Assembly: GCA_044866075.1 (NCBI GenBank)
Contig: JBIOTQ010000018.1
Coordinates: 1 to 26,232, forward strand
DNA: 26,232 nucleotides
Reading direction: 5' to 3'
Source: JBASRP01 sp044866075
GTDB taxonomy: Bacteria > Actinomycetota > AC-67
The first letter of the stretch is position 1. Every line of letters starts with the position of its first letter. Positions 1 through 6,952 of the stretch are shown one piece after another. The position numbers and the translations under genes are program-made. The notes below the pieces were generated by a model. That model saw nothing but the letters and a program-made list of their open reading frames with translations. It had not been told where the DNA came from and did no database searches.

Positions 1-271
1 TGACGCGGTATTTGGTCTTCGCTTGATCGCGTAGCTCGCCCTCAACGCGGTGGTCCTTGTCGTAGATCGTCGCGGTCGCCACCTGCCCGTCGTGAACCGC
101 CTTCTCGAACTGGTCGAGCGAGAGTTCCTTGACGTTGCGCGTGCTCGAGACGAAGGACAGAAACGCCCAGAGCAACAGAAGGACGAGAACGAGATAGATG
201 GCAGGCCCACGGAAGAGCCGCTGCATGGGTGACTGCGGAGGGGTTCGCTTACCGGTTCCGAGCGGTGGCAC
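1..271 (-). CDS. ftsH: FtsH AAA+ zinc metalloprotease, N-terminal fragment (cut by window start)
   Basis: Only the N-terminus is present; the gene continues past base 1. From the ATG at 226 it reads MQRLFRGPAIYLVLVLLLLW, a positively charged start and one long membrane helix. It then continues into the small extracytoplasmic domain (residues about 25-75, including KELSLDQFEKAV), as in FtsH. FtsH is a membrane-anchored ATP-dependent protease that degrades misfolded membrane and regulatory proteins; its AAA+ and HExxH parts are outside the window. Two starts are possible. A GTG at 271 has a GGA about 6 nt upstream and adds 15 residues, while the ATG at 226 has no visible Shine-Dalgarno; I list the longer form. 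It lies last in the order tilS, hpt, AbrB-like, ftsH, and tilS-hpt-ftsH is a classic actinobacterial order, which supports the call. Confidence 0.85.
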   Translation of the reverse strand, partial: MPPLGTGKRTPPQSPMQRLFRGPAIYLVLVLLLLWAFLSFVSSTRNVKELSLDQFEKAVHDGQVATATIYDKDHRVEGELRDQAKTKYRV

Positions 272-473
272 TTCGTTTCCGATCCTTGTCCGTGAAAGGG
301 AACTCTAACCTAGTTCGGAGTGGAAGGGGGCCGGCCTGAGTCCCGGGCCCAGGGTAACACTCGCACGAGAACCGTCTCAATGGTTTCTGCCCCTGAGCAG
401 CACAAACGCGCCGACGCATCTGAAGATTCCCTCCGGAGACGGTACGGCCGTGAACTGAGACGCCGCTGAGCGC
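272..473. other. Intergenic leader/promoter region between the AbrB-like gene and ftsH
   Basis: This stretch has no convincing gene. On the minus strand a possible -10 box TAGGTT (307-312) lies about 36 nt upstream of the GTG start of ftsH, with no good -35. It contains an imperfect palindrome around CCCGGG (334-352) and an 8-bp inverted repeat, ACCGTCTC at 371-378 and GAGACGGT at 436-443, enclosing a 57-nt interval. Its lower GC bias at would-be third codon positions fits non-coding DNA. Confidence 0.45.
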
Positions 474-478
474 TCAGC
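465..478 (-). terminator. Short stem-loop over the stop codon of the AbrB-like gene
   Basis: GCTGAGCGCTCAGC is a perfect 14-bp palindrome (465-478) that can fold as a 5-bp stem with a GCGC loop. It overlaps the TGA stop of the small gene ending at 474. No U-tract follows on either strand, so it may be a 3'-end stabiliser rather than an intrinsic terminator. Confidence 0.25.
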
Positions 479-743
479 CGGCCCGGCCGAGGACGGTGAC
501 GCGCAGCCCTTGGCCCTCACGGAGCCCGAGCGACTCGACGACGTCCATCGGCAGCAGCAGACCGGGCGTCTTGAGCGATCCGTGAACCTTGCCGGTGAAC
601 TCGGTCCCGCGGACCGAGGCTTTCAGGGTGTCGCCGGGACGCAAGCCGAGCTCCTCGACGACCTCGCTCGCGATCGGCACCCGCGCGAACGGGCTCTTGT
701 TGTGCATCGTCATCTCGAGCGTCGCGCGGAACATCCTGGCCAC
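474..743 (-). CDS. Small AbrB/DUF1905-like beta-barrel protein with an internal duplication
   Basis: An 89-residue protein in the hpt-ftsH interval. It starts FRATLEMTM, then has two similar halves: residues 22-46 (VPIASEVVEELGLRPGDTL and following) and 63-86 (LLPMDVVESLGLREGQGL and following). Each half has the pattern [VL]P-x-x-x-VVE-x-LGLR-x-G, like the swapped-hairpin AbrB/SpoVT fold or the DUF1905 family. I recognise the fold pattern but not a function; DNA binding is possible but not shown. The GTG start at 743 is supported by AGGAG 9 nt upstream, which sits inside the last codons of hpt; an ATG three codons later is less well placed. Only 6 nt separate it from the hpt stop, so translational coupling is likely. 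Confidence 0.7.
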   Translation of the reverse strand: MARMFRATLEMTMHNKSPFARVPIASEVVEELGLRPGDTLKASVRGTEFTGKVHGSLKTPGLLLPMDVVESLGLREGQGLRVTVLGRAG

Positions 744-749
744 GTGCCC

Positions 750-1298
750 CTACTCCTCGTATAGGTGGGGCTTGAGTGTACCGACATAGGGGAGGTTCCG
801 GTACCGCTCGCCGTAGTCGAGGCCGTACCCCACGACGAACACGGGCGGCAGAGCGAACCCCTCGTACCGCACGTCGAGCTCCACCTTCTGGACCTCCGGC
901 TTGGACAGCAACGCGCACACCTCGAGCGAGCGGGGACCGCGGGCCTTCAGGTTCTTGATCAGGTAGCTAAGCGTCAGGCCCGAGTCGATGATGTCCTCGA
1001 CGATCAGGACGTCGCGCCCTGAGATGTCGAGGTCGAGGTCCTTCAGAATCCGGACGATACCGCTCGTCTTGGTCGCCGAGCCGTAGGAGGACACCGCCAT
1101 GAAGTCGAGCTCCAACGGGATCGTGATGTGGCGCGCGAGATCACTCATGAGCATGAACGCGCCCTTGAGAACGCCGACGAGGAGAAGGTCCCGGCCCCGG
1201 TAGTCCTCCGTGATCTCCTTCGCCAGCTCGGCGACCTTGTTCTGGATCTCGTGCTCGGAGATCAGGATCTCGCCGATGTCCTCGTTGAGCTCCGTCAT
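750..1298 (-). CDS. hpt: Hypoxanthine(-guanine) phosphoribosyltransferase
   Basis: A 182-residue cytoplasmic purine-salvage enzyme that joins hypoxanthine or guanine to PRPP to give IMP or GMP. The PRPP loop VLIVEDIIDSGLT is at residues 97-109, the flexible-loop region with SYGSATKTSG at 71-80, and VGVLKGAFM at 41-49. The C-terminal block FVVGYGLDYGERYRNLPYVG (154-173) carries the usual purine-site residues. The ATG at 1298 has GGAAGGGG upstream. The reading frame is open further upstream, but that part overlaps tilS and has no family similarity. It sits between tilS, 25 bp upstream, and the AbrB-like gene, 6 bp downstream. Length is normal for the family. Confidence 0.96.
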   Translation of the reverse strand: MTELNEDIGEILISEHEIQNKVAELAKEITEDYRGRDLLLVGVLKGAFMLMSDLARHITIPLELDFMAVSSYGSATKTSGIVRILKDLDLDISGRDVLIVEDIIDSGLTLSYLIKNLKARGPRSLEVCALLSKPEVQKVELDVRYEGFALPPVFVVGYGLDYGERYRNLPYVGTLKPHLYEE

Positions 1299-1323
1299 CC
1301 ATCGCCCCTTCCGTCGGGGGCTC

Positions 1324-2700
1324 CTAGACCCCCGAACCCCCGGCCGTTTCGATCCACAGGAACTCTCTCGTTCGCGTCGTAACCTTGACCCGGTCGCCCG
1401 GCCTGTGCCCCACAACCCAGACGATCTCGCCGCCCGACGTCACCAAAGCACTGCGCGCGCGCTCCGCGCGCGGCACCTTCTGGTCCGTGAAGAAATCCCC
1501 GAGCTTCTTCGCGCGGCTCATGCCGAGGGGACGGAACCGGTCGCCGGGCCGAGGCCGCCGAACGACGAGCGGCGGGTGGGTGGACGCACCATCAAGGACG
1601 CACGTGTTTTTGCCGTCGGGCCACGCCGACGGCTCGCGCGTCTCGATCCAAGTGCGCAGCCGCATCGACCAAGCGGGAAGGTCCGTCACGCCGGGTACCG
1701 CGAGCGCGACCGGAGACGCCGGTTCCGGCCGGGGAGTCGCGCGCTCGAAAGCGAGGGAACCATATTCGAGGCGTGCGTTCAAGCGCGACGGCAGATCGAT
1801 CTGGTCGCCGGAGGTTCCCGTGCGCGCCAGCCGCAGCACGCGCTCGACGTGATCGGCGTCGAGCTGCACGAGGCGGCGGACGACGCGGCGCTGTAACGCC
1901 GGATGCAGCGCCAGCAAGGACGCGACGTCGAGGCGGACCCCGCCCTCCTCGACCTCCGGGGCGATCGCCGACGCCGCCAGCTCGTCGAGCAGTGCGTCGT
2001 CGTCGCGCGCCAAGTCCGCGAGGCGCGCCAGCGACTCGGGCGCGCGGACGTTGAAGCGCTCGAGGACCACAGGTACGAGCTCGTTGCGGAGCGCGTTCCG
2101 GAGGAAGGCCGGATCGGCGTTGGTGGGGTCGCGGCGGGGCCGGAGGCGCAGCGCGCGGCAGAACTCCTCGGTCTCGCCACGGCGGACGTCGATCAGCGGC
2201 CGGACGATGCGGCCGCGGATCGGCGGGATCCCGCCGAGGCCGTGCACGCCGGTCCCGGCCAGGACCCGCATCAGCACGGTCTCCGCCTGATCGTCGAGCG
2301 TGTGCCCCGTGGCGATGTGGGACGCGCCGGTCGCGTCGGCGACCTCGTCGAGGAAGCGGTACCGGCGCTCTCGTGCGGCCTCCTCGGGCGACTGTCCGGG
2401 CGGCGTGTCGGTCGCGTCCGCCGCGCGGACCGTCGCGGGAAGGGCGAGGCGCCGGGCCTCGCGCTCGACGAACGCGGCGTCCTTCTCCGAATCCTCGCGC
2501 AGGCGGTGGTCGAAGTGCGCAACGTGCAGCGAGAGCCGGAGCTCCCGGGACAACCGGACGAGCAGGTGGAGGAGCGCGAGCGAGTCGGGTCCGCCGCTGA
2601 CGGCGACGACGACCGACTCACCGCCCTTGAGGAGTCCGCGATGGTCGATCGTCCCGCGCACGCGGCCGGTCAGGCTCCGCACCGCGCGCGGGTCGGCCAT
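1324..2700 (-). CDS. tilS: tRNA(Ile) lysidine synthetase TilS
   Basis: A 458-residue enzyme that converts C34 of the CAU-anticodon tRNA-Ile to lysidine, using ATP and lysine, so that it reads AUA. The PP-loop SGGPDS is at residues 35-40 in the N-terminal nucleotide-binding domain. It is followed by the typical HVAHFDHRLRE stretch (about 60-70) and GHTLDDQAETVLMR (about 155-168). The C-terminal substrate-binding domain is present (about 375-450, with RRPRPGDRF and KKLGDFFTDQKVPRAER). The ATG at 2700 lies 4 nt after the stop of the metalloprotease gene, so the two are probably co-transcribed and coupled. Confidence 0.96.
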   Translation of the reverse strand: MADPRAVRSLTGRVRGTIDHRGLLKGGESVVVAVSGGPDSLALLHLLVRLSRELRLSLHVAHFDHRLREDSEKDAAFVEREARRLALPATVRAADATDTPPGQSPEEAARERRYRFLDEVADATGASHIATGHTLDDQAETVLMRVLAGTGVHGLGGIPPIRGRIVRPLIDVRRGETEEFCRALRLRPRRDPTNADPAFLRNALRNELVPVVLERFNVRAPESLARLADLARDDDALLDELAASAIAPEVEEGGVRLDVASLLALHPALQRRVVRRLVQLDADHVERVLRLARTGTSGDQIDLPSRLNARLEYGSLAFERATPRPEPASPVALAVPGVTDLPAWSMRLRTWIETREPSAWPDGKNTCVLDGASTHPPLVVRRPRPGDRFRPLGMSRAKKLGDFFTDQKVPRAERARSALVTSGGEIVWVVGHRPGDRVKVTTRTREFLWIETAGGSGV

Positions 2701-2704
2701 GGCG

Positions 2705-3766
2705 CTAGCCGCTCGCCGGCGCGTCCGCGCGCAGGACGCGGGCCAGCCACGCGTTGGGATCGGTGAGCTCGGGGATCGTCGGCAGGTTCTCGGCGCGCTC
2801 CCACACCAGGTTCAGGCCGTCCATCCCGGAGGTGTCCGCGATCGCCGCGATGAACGCCTCGCCTTGCGAGTATTGCGCGTACTTCATGTCGAGGCCCATC
2901 GCCTTCTGCAGCGTCCGCTCCGCGAGGCTCGCCTGTTCGCGTTGCGCCTGCAGCGACCCCTTCATGTCCTCGAACGTCGGGATGTGTTCCGCGCCGACGC
3001 GGTCCATGACGAAGTTGCCGTGCCCTTCGACGACGGTCATGAGCGACTGCATCTTGAGGACCACCTCGAGCTGCGCCGGCGTGAGGAACAACGTCAGGAG
3101 GTTGACGCGCTTCCACGCCTGCGGCCCTTGCGCGACGATGCGGCGGATGTTCGCGATGGCCTCGCGCACGCGCTTCGCATCGATCTCGGCCGTCGAGATG
3201 TAGCGCTCGACCAGACCCGCGACGTGATCGCGCAGCCACGGGACCGCGACGAACTGCGTCCGGTGCGTTACCTCATGGAGCGCGATCCAGAGCCGGAAGT
3301 CGCGCGCGTCGAACGTCCACCGTCGCTCGGCCGCGACGACGTTGGGGCCGACGAAGTAGACCTTCCCCGCGCCGCCGCTCGCGAGCAACAGGTCGTACTG
3401 GCCGAGAACCTTCTGGGACAGGTACCCGAGCAGGAGGCCGAGCTGCAGCCCCATCGCCATCCGTCCGAGCTTTCCGCCGGCGCGGATCCCTTGGAACTTC
3501 TCACCCAGCGGGCGCAACAGCGCTCGGAATCCGTCGATGTTAACGCCGATCCATCCGCCGCGATCGAGCACGATCGGTTTGCCGGCCGGTTCGGCCGGAC
3601 GCAGGCCGGTGAAGTCGGTGACGAGCTCGTCGGCGACGCGCACGAAACCCTCGAAGTCGGCGCGTACCTGGTCGCGCGTCGCTTGCGTAACTTTGGGTCC
3701 GGACCCGGCGACCGCGCGACCGACGCGCAGCGCGAGGTCCCAGTCGACGACGTCGGGGGCGCTCAT
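2705..3766 (-). CDS. Zinc-dependent metalloprotease, zincin_2 / coenzyme F420 biosynthesis-associated family
   Basis: 353 residues, predicted cytoplasmic. The HEVTH motif (164-168) supplies two zinc ligands and the catalytic glutamate of a zincin. A second conserved block, VVEGHGNFVMD (245-255), probably supplies a third ligand. This pattern defines the actinobacterial zincin_2 / DUF2342 family, often annotated as F420-biosynthesis-associated; its substrate is not known to me. The ATG at 3766 is preceded by GGGGGAACGT, while the open frame upstream to 4114 is antisense-like and Arg/His-rich, so it was excluded. It sits just upstream of tilS-hpt, an arrangement typical of Actinomycetota. Confidence 0.92.
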   Translation of the reverse strand: MSAPDVVDWDLALRVGRAVAGSGPKVTQATRDQVRADFEGFVRVADELVTDFTGLRPAEPAGKPIVLDRGGWIGVNIDGFRALLRPLGEKFQGIRAGGKLGRMAMGLQLGLLLGYLSQKVLGQYDLLLASGGAGKVYFVGPNVVAAERRWTFDARDFRLWIALHEVTHRTQFVAVPWLRDHVAGLVERYISTAEIDAKRVREAIANIRRIVAQGPQAWKRVNLLTLFLTPAQLEVVLKMQSLMTVVEGHGNFVMDRVGAEHIPTFEDMKGSLQAQREQASLAERTLQKAMGLDMKYAQYSQGEAFIAAIADTSGMDGLNLVWERAENLPTIPELTDPNAWLARVLRADAPASG

Positions 3767-3798
3767 ACGTTCCCCCACGCTAGCGCGCGTTGTGCGGG

Positions 3799-4056
3799 TT
3801 AGCTCGCCTGGCCCGAGCGCTGCCCGCGGCGGAAACCGGGCGCTTGGATCATGTAGCCGACGACGGCCATGATCAGCGTGAGTCCCGCGATCCCGATCGT
3901 TGCGAGCGCCATGTAGTACGTCCAGGGCGCGGGGGCTTTCGCGATCGTGGGCTCTCCGGTGGCCGTGGCGGCCGGTGTTTGCGCGAGAGCGGGGGCGGCG
4001 GTCAGGACCACCGCGACCGCCGTGGCGAGCACGCTGTGCAACAGAGAGCGTCTCAA
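3799..4056 (-). CDS. Small secreted/membrane protein of unknown function
   Basis: 85 residues. The N-terminus (MRRSLLHSVLATAVAVVLTA, then APALAQ) looks like a cleavable signal peptide with an Ala-x-Ala site near residue 25. A second hydrophobic helix (about 48-68, LATIGIAGLTLIMAVVGYMI) is followed by a basic tail, giving a topology with a short outside segment and a cytoplasmic C-terminus. The start is a TTG at 4056 without a clear Shine-Dalgarno. An internal GTG at codon 9 is possible but would lose the positive n-region. It ends 32 bp before the metalloprotease start on the same strand. I do not recognise a family. Confidence 0.6.
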   Translation of the reverse strand: MRRSLLHSVLATAVAVVLTAAPALAQTPAATATGEPTIAKAPAPWTYYMALATIGIAGLTLIMAVVGYMIQAPGFRRGQRSGQAS

Positions 4057-4164
4057 AGCGGCGCAATGGTACCACAGCTCCCGCCCAGGTCAGGGCCTCT
4101 TCGCAAGCGCACAACCCGCGAAAAACCTGGACTTCCCCGCAAGCACGTCACAAGTGCACGCGCG

Positions 4165-4185
4165 AAAAAACGCGGAAAAACCGCG
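4165..4185 (-). terminator. Candidate intrinsic terminator (minus strand) in the whiB upstream region
   Basis: Read on the minus strand, CGCGG-TTTTT-CCGCG is followed directly by TTTTTT. This is a 5-bp G/C stem with a 5-nt loop and a U-tract. It would stop minus-strand transcripts that have run through the membrane-protein gene (stop at 4516) and across whiB antisense. On the plus strand the hairpin is not followed by a good U-run. Confidence 0.45.
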
Positions 4186-4193
4186 GTTTCACG

Positions 4194-4223
4194 GTTTAAC
4201 TCTTGCAACCGGGATGTTAAACT
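4194..4223 (+). promoter_or_regulatory. whiB promoter with an inverted repeat over -35 and -10
   Basis: The arms GTTTAAC (4194-4200) and GTTAAAC (4216-4222) form a perfect 7-bp inverted repeat with 15 nt between them. A plausible promoter, TTAACT (4196-4201) and TAAACT (4218-4223) with 16-bp spacing, lies within the arms. A bound dimer would therefore cover both boxes. The start codon is 26 nt downstream of the -10, after a near-perfect Shine-Dalgarno (GGGAGGTGA, 4240-4248). Confidence 0.45.
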
Positions 4224-4249
4224 CTAGCTAGCAGTCTGAGGGAGGTGAC

Positions 4250-4519
4250 ATGAACGAGGCTCGAATGACGTGGCAGGAGGAAGGCGCCTGCCGCGGCGTC
4301 GATCCCGAGGTTTTCTTCCCCATCTCCGACGACGAAGCATGGCGCGCGAAAGAGATCTGCGGCGTCTGCACCGCCCGCTCCGAGTGTCTCGCGTTCTCTC
4401 TGCAGAACCGCGAACGCTACGGCGTCTGGGGCGGCGTCACGGAACGGGAACGCGCCGAGATGTTCCGCCGCGGCGTCGCGCACCGCGTCCTCGCAGAAGC
4501 GCTCAGAAGGGCCGGTTAA
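4250..4519 (+). CDS. WhiB-family Fe-S transcriptional regulator
   Basis: 89 residues. Four cysteines, C14, C37, C40 and C46, match the C-x(n)-C-x2-C-x5-C cluster ligands of Wbl proteins. They are followed by the GVWGG turn (58-62) and a basic C-terminal segment (RRGVAHRVLAEALRR) that in this family contacts DNA or the sigma factor. Wbl proteins occur in Actinomycetota and their phages and respond to redox signals or NO through a [4Fe-4S] cluster. The ATG at 4250 has a very strong GGAGGTGA. The stop codon overlaps that of the convergent membrane-protein gene by 3 nt. I cannot assign it to a specific WhiB1-7 subgroup from sequence alone. Confidence 0.95.
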   Translation: MNEARMTWQEEGACRGVDPEVFFPISDDEAWRAKEICGVCTARSECLAFSLQNRERYGVWGGVTERERAEMFRRGVAHRVLAEALRRAG

Positions 4520-5190
4520 CTCACCCGGCCTGATCGGCCCCCCACCCACCCTGCGACGGCGGCCGCGCCGACCAGCATCGCAGCCGCCGCGTACCCGAGG
4601 ATCAACCTCGCGCGTTCCGCGGGAATGATCGTGTCGCAGCCCTGATCGAGAAGCAGCTTGGTCTTCGGCGAGAAGGGCGCGCACGGCGGCGCCCCGACGA
4701 AACTCCGCACTTCGGTTGTACCGGCCACGGTTCGCACGCGCTCCCAGTTCATCGCGTCGCCCGGCACTTGCATCTGAGCCACAGCGAGCAACGCCAGCGT
4801 GAGCGAGAGCGCGAGGAGCGCCAGCCTCCCTCGCCCGAGCGATCGCACACGATCCCCGCTCTGCCGGTACGCGATGATGAGGGCGATCACCGCGAAGGAC
4901 AGAAGCGGGACAAAGTAGCTCTCGACGTCGTAGTCGCCGAGCACCTCGACCGTCGCCGCGATCACTGCGACGAGGAACACGGCGCCGTGCCATCGCGCGC
5001 CGGCGAACGCGAGCACGGCCAGCCCCACCCACAGGACCGCCGCGGAGACAGCGAGCGGCCATCGCAGCGAACGCAACTCGGAGTAGGTCGAGTAGATCTC
5101 GTGGATGTTGATTGCGGCGCCGGCGAGCGCTCCGAGGCCGACGACGATCGCGATCCATCGGGCGCACGAGCGCCCGCAACGCAGGGTCAC
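4516..5190 (-). CDS. Polytopic membrane protein of unknown function
   Basis: 224 residues with about six hydrophobic helices (roughly 11-29, 44-63, 68-84, 92-107, 121-139, 194-216). A hydrophilic loop (140-193) holds two cysteines, C170 and C185, that could form a disulfide outside the membrane. I recognise no family. The start is a GTG at 5190 with no clear ribosome-binding site, so the N-terminus is uncertain. Only 30 bp separate it from the 3' end of tRNA-Thr on the same strand, so it may be made from the tRNA transcript. Its 3' end overlaps the convergent whiB stop by 3 nt and contains one copy of a dispersed GC-rich repeat (4530-4552). Confidence 0.75.
   Translation of the reverse strand: MTLRCGRSCARWIAIVVGLGALAGAAINIHEIYSTYSELRSLRWPLAVSAAVLWVGLAVLAFAGARWHGAVFLVAVIAATVEVLGDYDVESYFVPLLSFAVIALIIAYRQSGDRVRSLGRGRLALLALSLTLALLAVAQMQVPGDAMNWERVRTVAGTTEVRSFVGAPPCAPFSPKTKLLLDQGCDTIIPAERARLILGYAAAAMLVGAAAVAGWVGGRSGRVS
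4530..4552. repeat. Dispersed GC-rich repeat, copy C (partial)
   Basis: The plus strand reads CTGATCGGCC then CCCCACCCACCCT. It matches the first ~21 bases of the copies at 6953 and 23516 with only about two differences, then diverges. It lies just after the whiB stop, inside the last codons of the convergent gene. Confidence 0.4.
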
Positions 5191-5220
5191 GCCGGCATGA
5201 TAGAGGAGTCCAAATTCGCG

Positions 5221-5292
5221 AGCCGGAGGCCAGATTTGAACTGGCGACCTGCCGCTTACGAGGCGGCTGCTCTGCCCCTGAGCTACTCCGGC
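5221..5292 (-). tRNA. tRNA-Thr (anticodon CGT)
   Basis: A full 72-nt cloverleaf can be folded by hand. The acceptor GCCGGAG pairs with CTCCGGC, the D-stem is GCTC/GAGC, and the anticodon stem GCCGC/GCGGC encloses loop CTCGTAA with anticodon CGT (genomic 5258-5260). The T-stem GCCAG/CTGGC has loop TTCAAAT. It reads ACG codons (Thr). The discriminator base is T and no CCA is encoded. Its first 10 bases overlap the 3' end of the upstream gene. Confidence 0.95.
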
Positions 5293-5756
5293 GGAGGAAC
5301 GCGAACCATGCTACCAGGCGCGTCTCCGCCCACTTTCTCGTAGCGGCGGCCCTCTTCCTCGATGATCCGCAGGGCGATCCGAGGTTGCCGGATGAGTAGC
5401 GGCCGGAAGTCGGCGCGAAGGATCCCGAGGCACACCACCGAGCCGACGGCGATGACCGACGCGGTCCGCGGCGTTCCTTCTATGAGCGCGATCTCGCCGA
5501 AGAACTGGCCGGCGCTCAGCCGGCTGATCTCCTTCCCGCGCCGAACGACGGCGGCCTCCCCCGACATGATCAGGTAGAAGCCTTGGCCCTCCTCACCCTC
5601 GGGGACGATGACGGAGCCGTCCTCAAACGAGAGCAGGTGCGCGATCGCGGCGATATCACGGATGTCGTCGTCGGAGCAGCCCGCGAAGAGCGACACCTTC
5701 GCCAACGCGCGCGCGGTGTCGTCGGGATCCAGGCGGAGCAGCTTCCGGACTGTCAT
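5283..5756 (-). CDS. Cyclic-nucleotide-binding-domain protein (CRP-like sensor domain only)
   Basis: 157 residues forming a single cNMP-binding beta-barrel (about 15-135). It includes LFAGCSDDDI, EGEEGQGFYLIMSGEAAV and the phosphate-binding cassette FGEIALIEGTPRTASV, whose Glu and Arg-Thr-Ala match those that hold cAMP in CRP-type domains. There is no helix-turn-helix or other output domain, so it is a stand-alone sensor rather than a CRP regulator. The ATG at 5756 has no clear Shine-Dalgarno. It lies 44 bp after holB on the same strand. The last codons and the TAG stop lie inside the tRNA-Thr acceptor/D region. Confidence 0.85.
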   Translation of the reverse strand: MTVRKLLRLDPDDTARALAKVSLFAGCSDDDIRDIAAIAHLLSFEDGSVIVPEGEEGQGFYLIMSGEAAVVRRGKEISRLSAGQFFGEIALIEGTPRTASVIAVGSVVCLGILRADFRPLLIRQPRIALRIIEEEGRRYEKVGGDAPGSMVRVPPPE

Positions 5757-5800
5757 CTAGGTCAGCGTAGATGTTCGGCGCGCCTAAGCGCGATTCCTCG

Positions 5801-6931
5801 TCAGGAAACGGGTAACGCTCCGAGCTCTGCGAACAAAGCCTCGAGGGCGAGGCGCGGCTGCGCGTTCCGTTCGATCGCGAGCCGCGTGCGCTCGATCGCT
5901 TCGATGGCGCGCAGGACCGCCGTGGTGTCGGCAGGCCGGCGAATCGGCGGGGCGTCGGGGTCGGTGAGGAGCTCGTCGTCGGCGCCGACCGAACCGATGA
6001 GCCGGTCGCGGTACGCCGACGCGAGATCGTCCAGGGCGTAGATGTATGCGTCGAACTCGGCGCGTTTCGCCTCACGCTTCTGGCGATCGAGGACGCGCTT
6101 CCGGCCCGCCGCGGTTCCGCGCCCTTCGCCCATCAGCTCCGCGAGCTCCTCGAGCTCGCGGGCGTGCTGTTCGCGTAAGACGTCGCCGGCGATCTCGGCC
6201 TCGCGGCGGATGTCGTCGACGGCACGGATCGCTGCGGCCAGGTCGCCGCCGGCGAGGACCACCGGCAGGGCCGCATGCGAGGCCCGGCGCGCGGCGGCGT
6301 CCGCGTCGAACGAGAGGCGCAAAGCGCGCGCGAGGTTCCCGCCGAGACGCGCGGCCCATGCGGCTCGCTCTTCCTCGAGACGGTGATGGTCGACGAGGAC
6401 GGTGCGGATCGCTTGGGGGCCGAGGGGGATGAAGTCGATGCGCCGGCACCGGGACACGACGGTCTCCGGCAGCATCTCCGCGTCGGCCGTGACGAGCAGG
6501 AACACGACGCCGGCCGGCGGCTCCTCGAGGACCTTCAGCAATGCATTCGCCGCATGGGGGTTCAGCTGCGCGGCATCCTCGAGGATGAACACCTTCGTGC
6601 GGCCTTCCATCGGTGTGCGCGACGCCTCGGGGATCACGCCGCGGTCGGTCGACGAGCCGCGGATCTGGTCGACGAGGATCTGCTGACCCTCCGGGACGAT
6701 GAAATGCACATCCGGGTGCGCGCCGCGCAAGACCTTGCGGCAGGATAGGCATTCGCCGCAGCCGACGTTCGACACGTCGCAATTCAGTGCGGCGGCGAAC
6801 GCGAGCGCCGCGGGACGCCGGCCGACTCCTTCCGGGCCGACGAACAGCCACGCGTGACCGGGCGACGCCGACGCCAGCGCCTCACGCAACGAGGCGACGG
6901 CGGCCTCCTGGCCGACGAGCCGTTCCCACAT
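5801..6931 (-). CDS. holB: DNA polymerase III subunit delta'
   Basis: 376 residues, the clamp-loader stator subunit. It begins MWERLVGQ, the usual family start. The P-loop is degenerate, GPEGVGRRP (32-40), with no GK[ST], as expected for a delta' that does not bind ATP. Four zinc-site cysteines follow (C51, C58, C61, C64, in the CGECLSC context). LEDAAQLNPHAANALLK (118-134) and VVSRCR (158-163, the SRC arginine finger) are typical. The C-terminal region is helical. The ATG at 6931 has a weak ribosome site; an in-frame GTG at 7000 overlaps the tmk stop by 3 nt and would add 23 low-complexity residues encoded partly by a repeat, so I prefer the ATG. The order topA, tmk, holB is also that of Streptomyces, as I recall. 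Confidence 0.93.
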   Translation of the reverse strand: MWERLVGQEAAVASLREALASASPGHAWLFVGPEGVGRRPAALAFAAALNCDVSNVGCGECLSCRKVLRGAHPDVHFIVPEGQQILVDQIRGSSTDRGVIPEASRTPMEGRTKVFILEDAAQLNPHAANALLKVLEEPPAGVVFLLVTADAEMLPETVVSRCRRIDFIPLGPQAIRTVLVDHHRLEEERAAWAARLGGNLARALRLSFDADAAARRASHAALPVVLAGGDLAAAIRAVDDIRREAEIAGDVLREQHARELEELAELMGEGRGTAAGRKRVLDRQKREAKRAEFDAYIYALDDLASAYRDRLIGSVGADDELLTDPDAPPIRRPADTTAVLRAIEAIERTRLAIERNAQPRLALEALFAELGALPVS

Positions 6932-6952
6932 TCCAGGCCGTGGATGGTGGCG

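Noticed and set aside
249..419. A 56-codon minus-strand ORF with GGAGGG upstream, between the AbrB-like gene and ftsH
   Set aside because: Its third codon positions are much less GC-rich than in real genes here, the product is Arg-rich with no pattern, and it runs into the ftsH start region in another frame.
2300..3802. A 500-codon plus-strand open frame opposite tilS and the metalloprotease
   Set aside because: It spans two real genes on the other strand and has no domain-like sequence.
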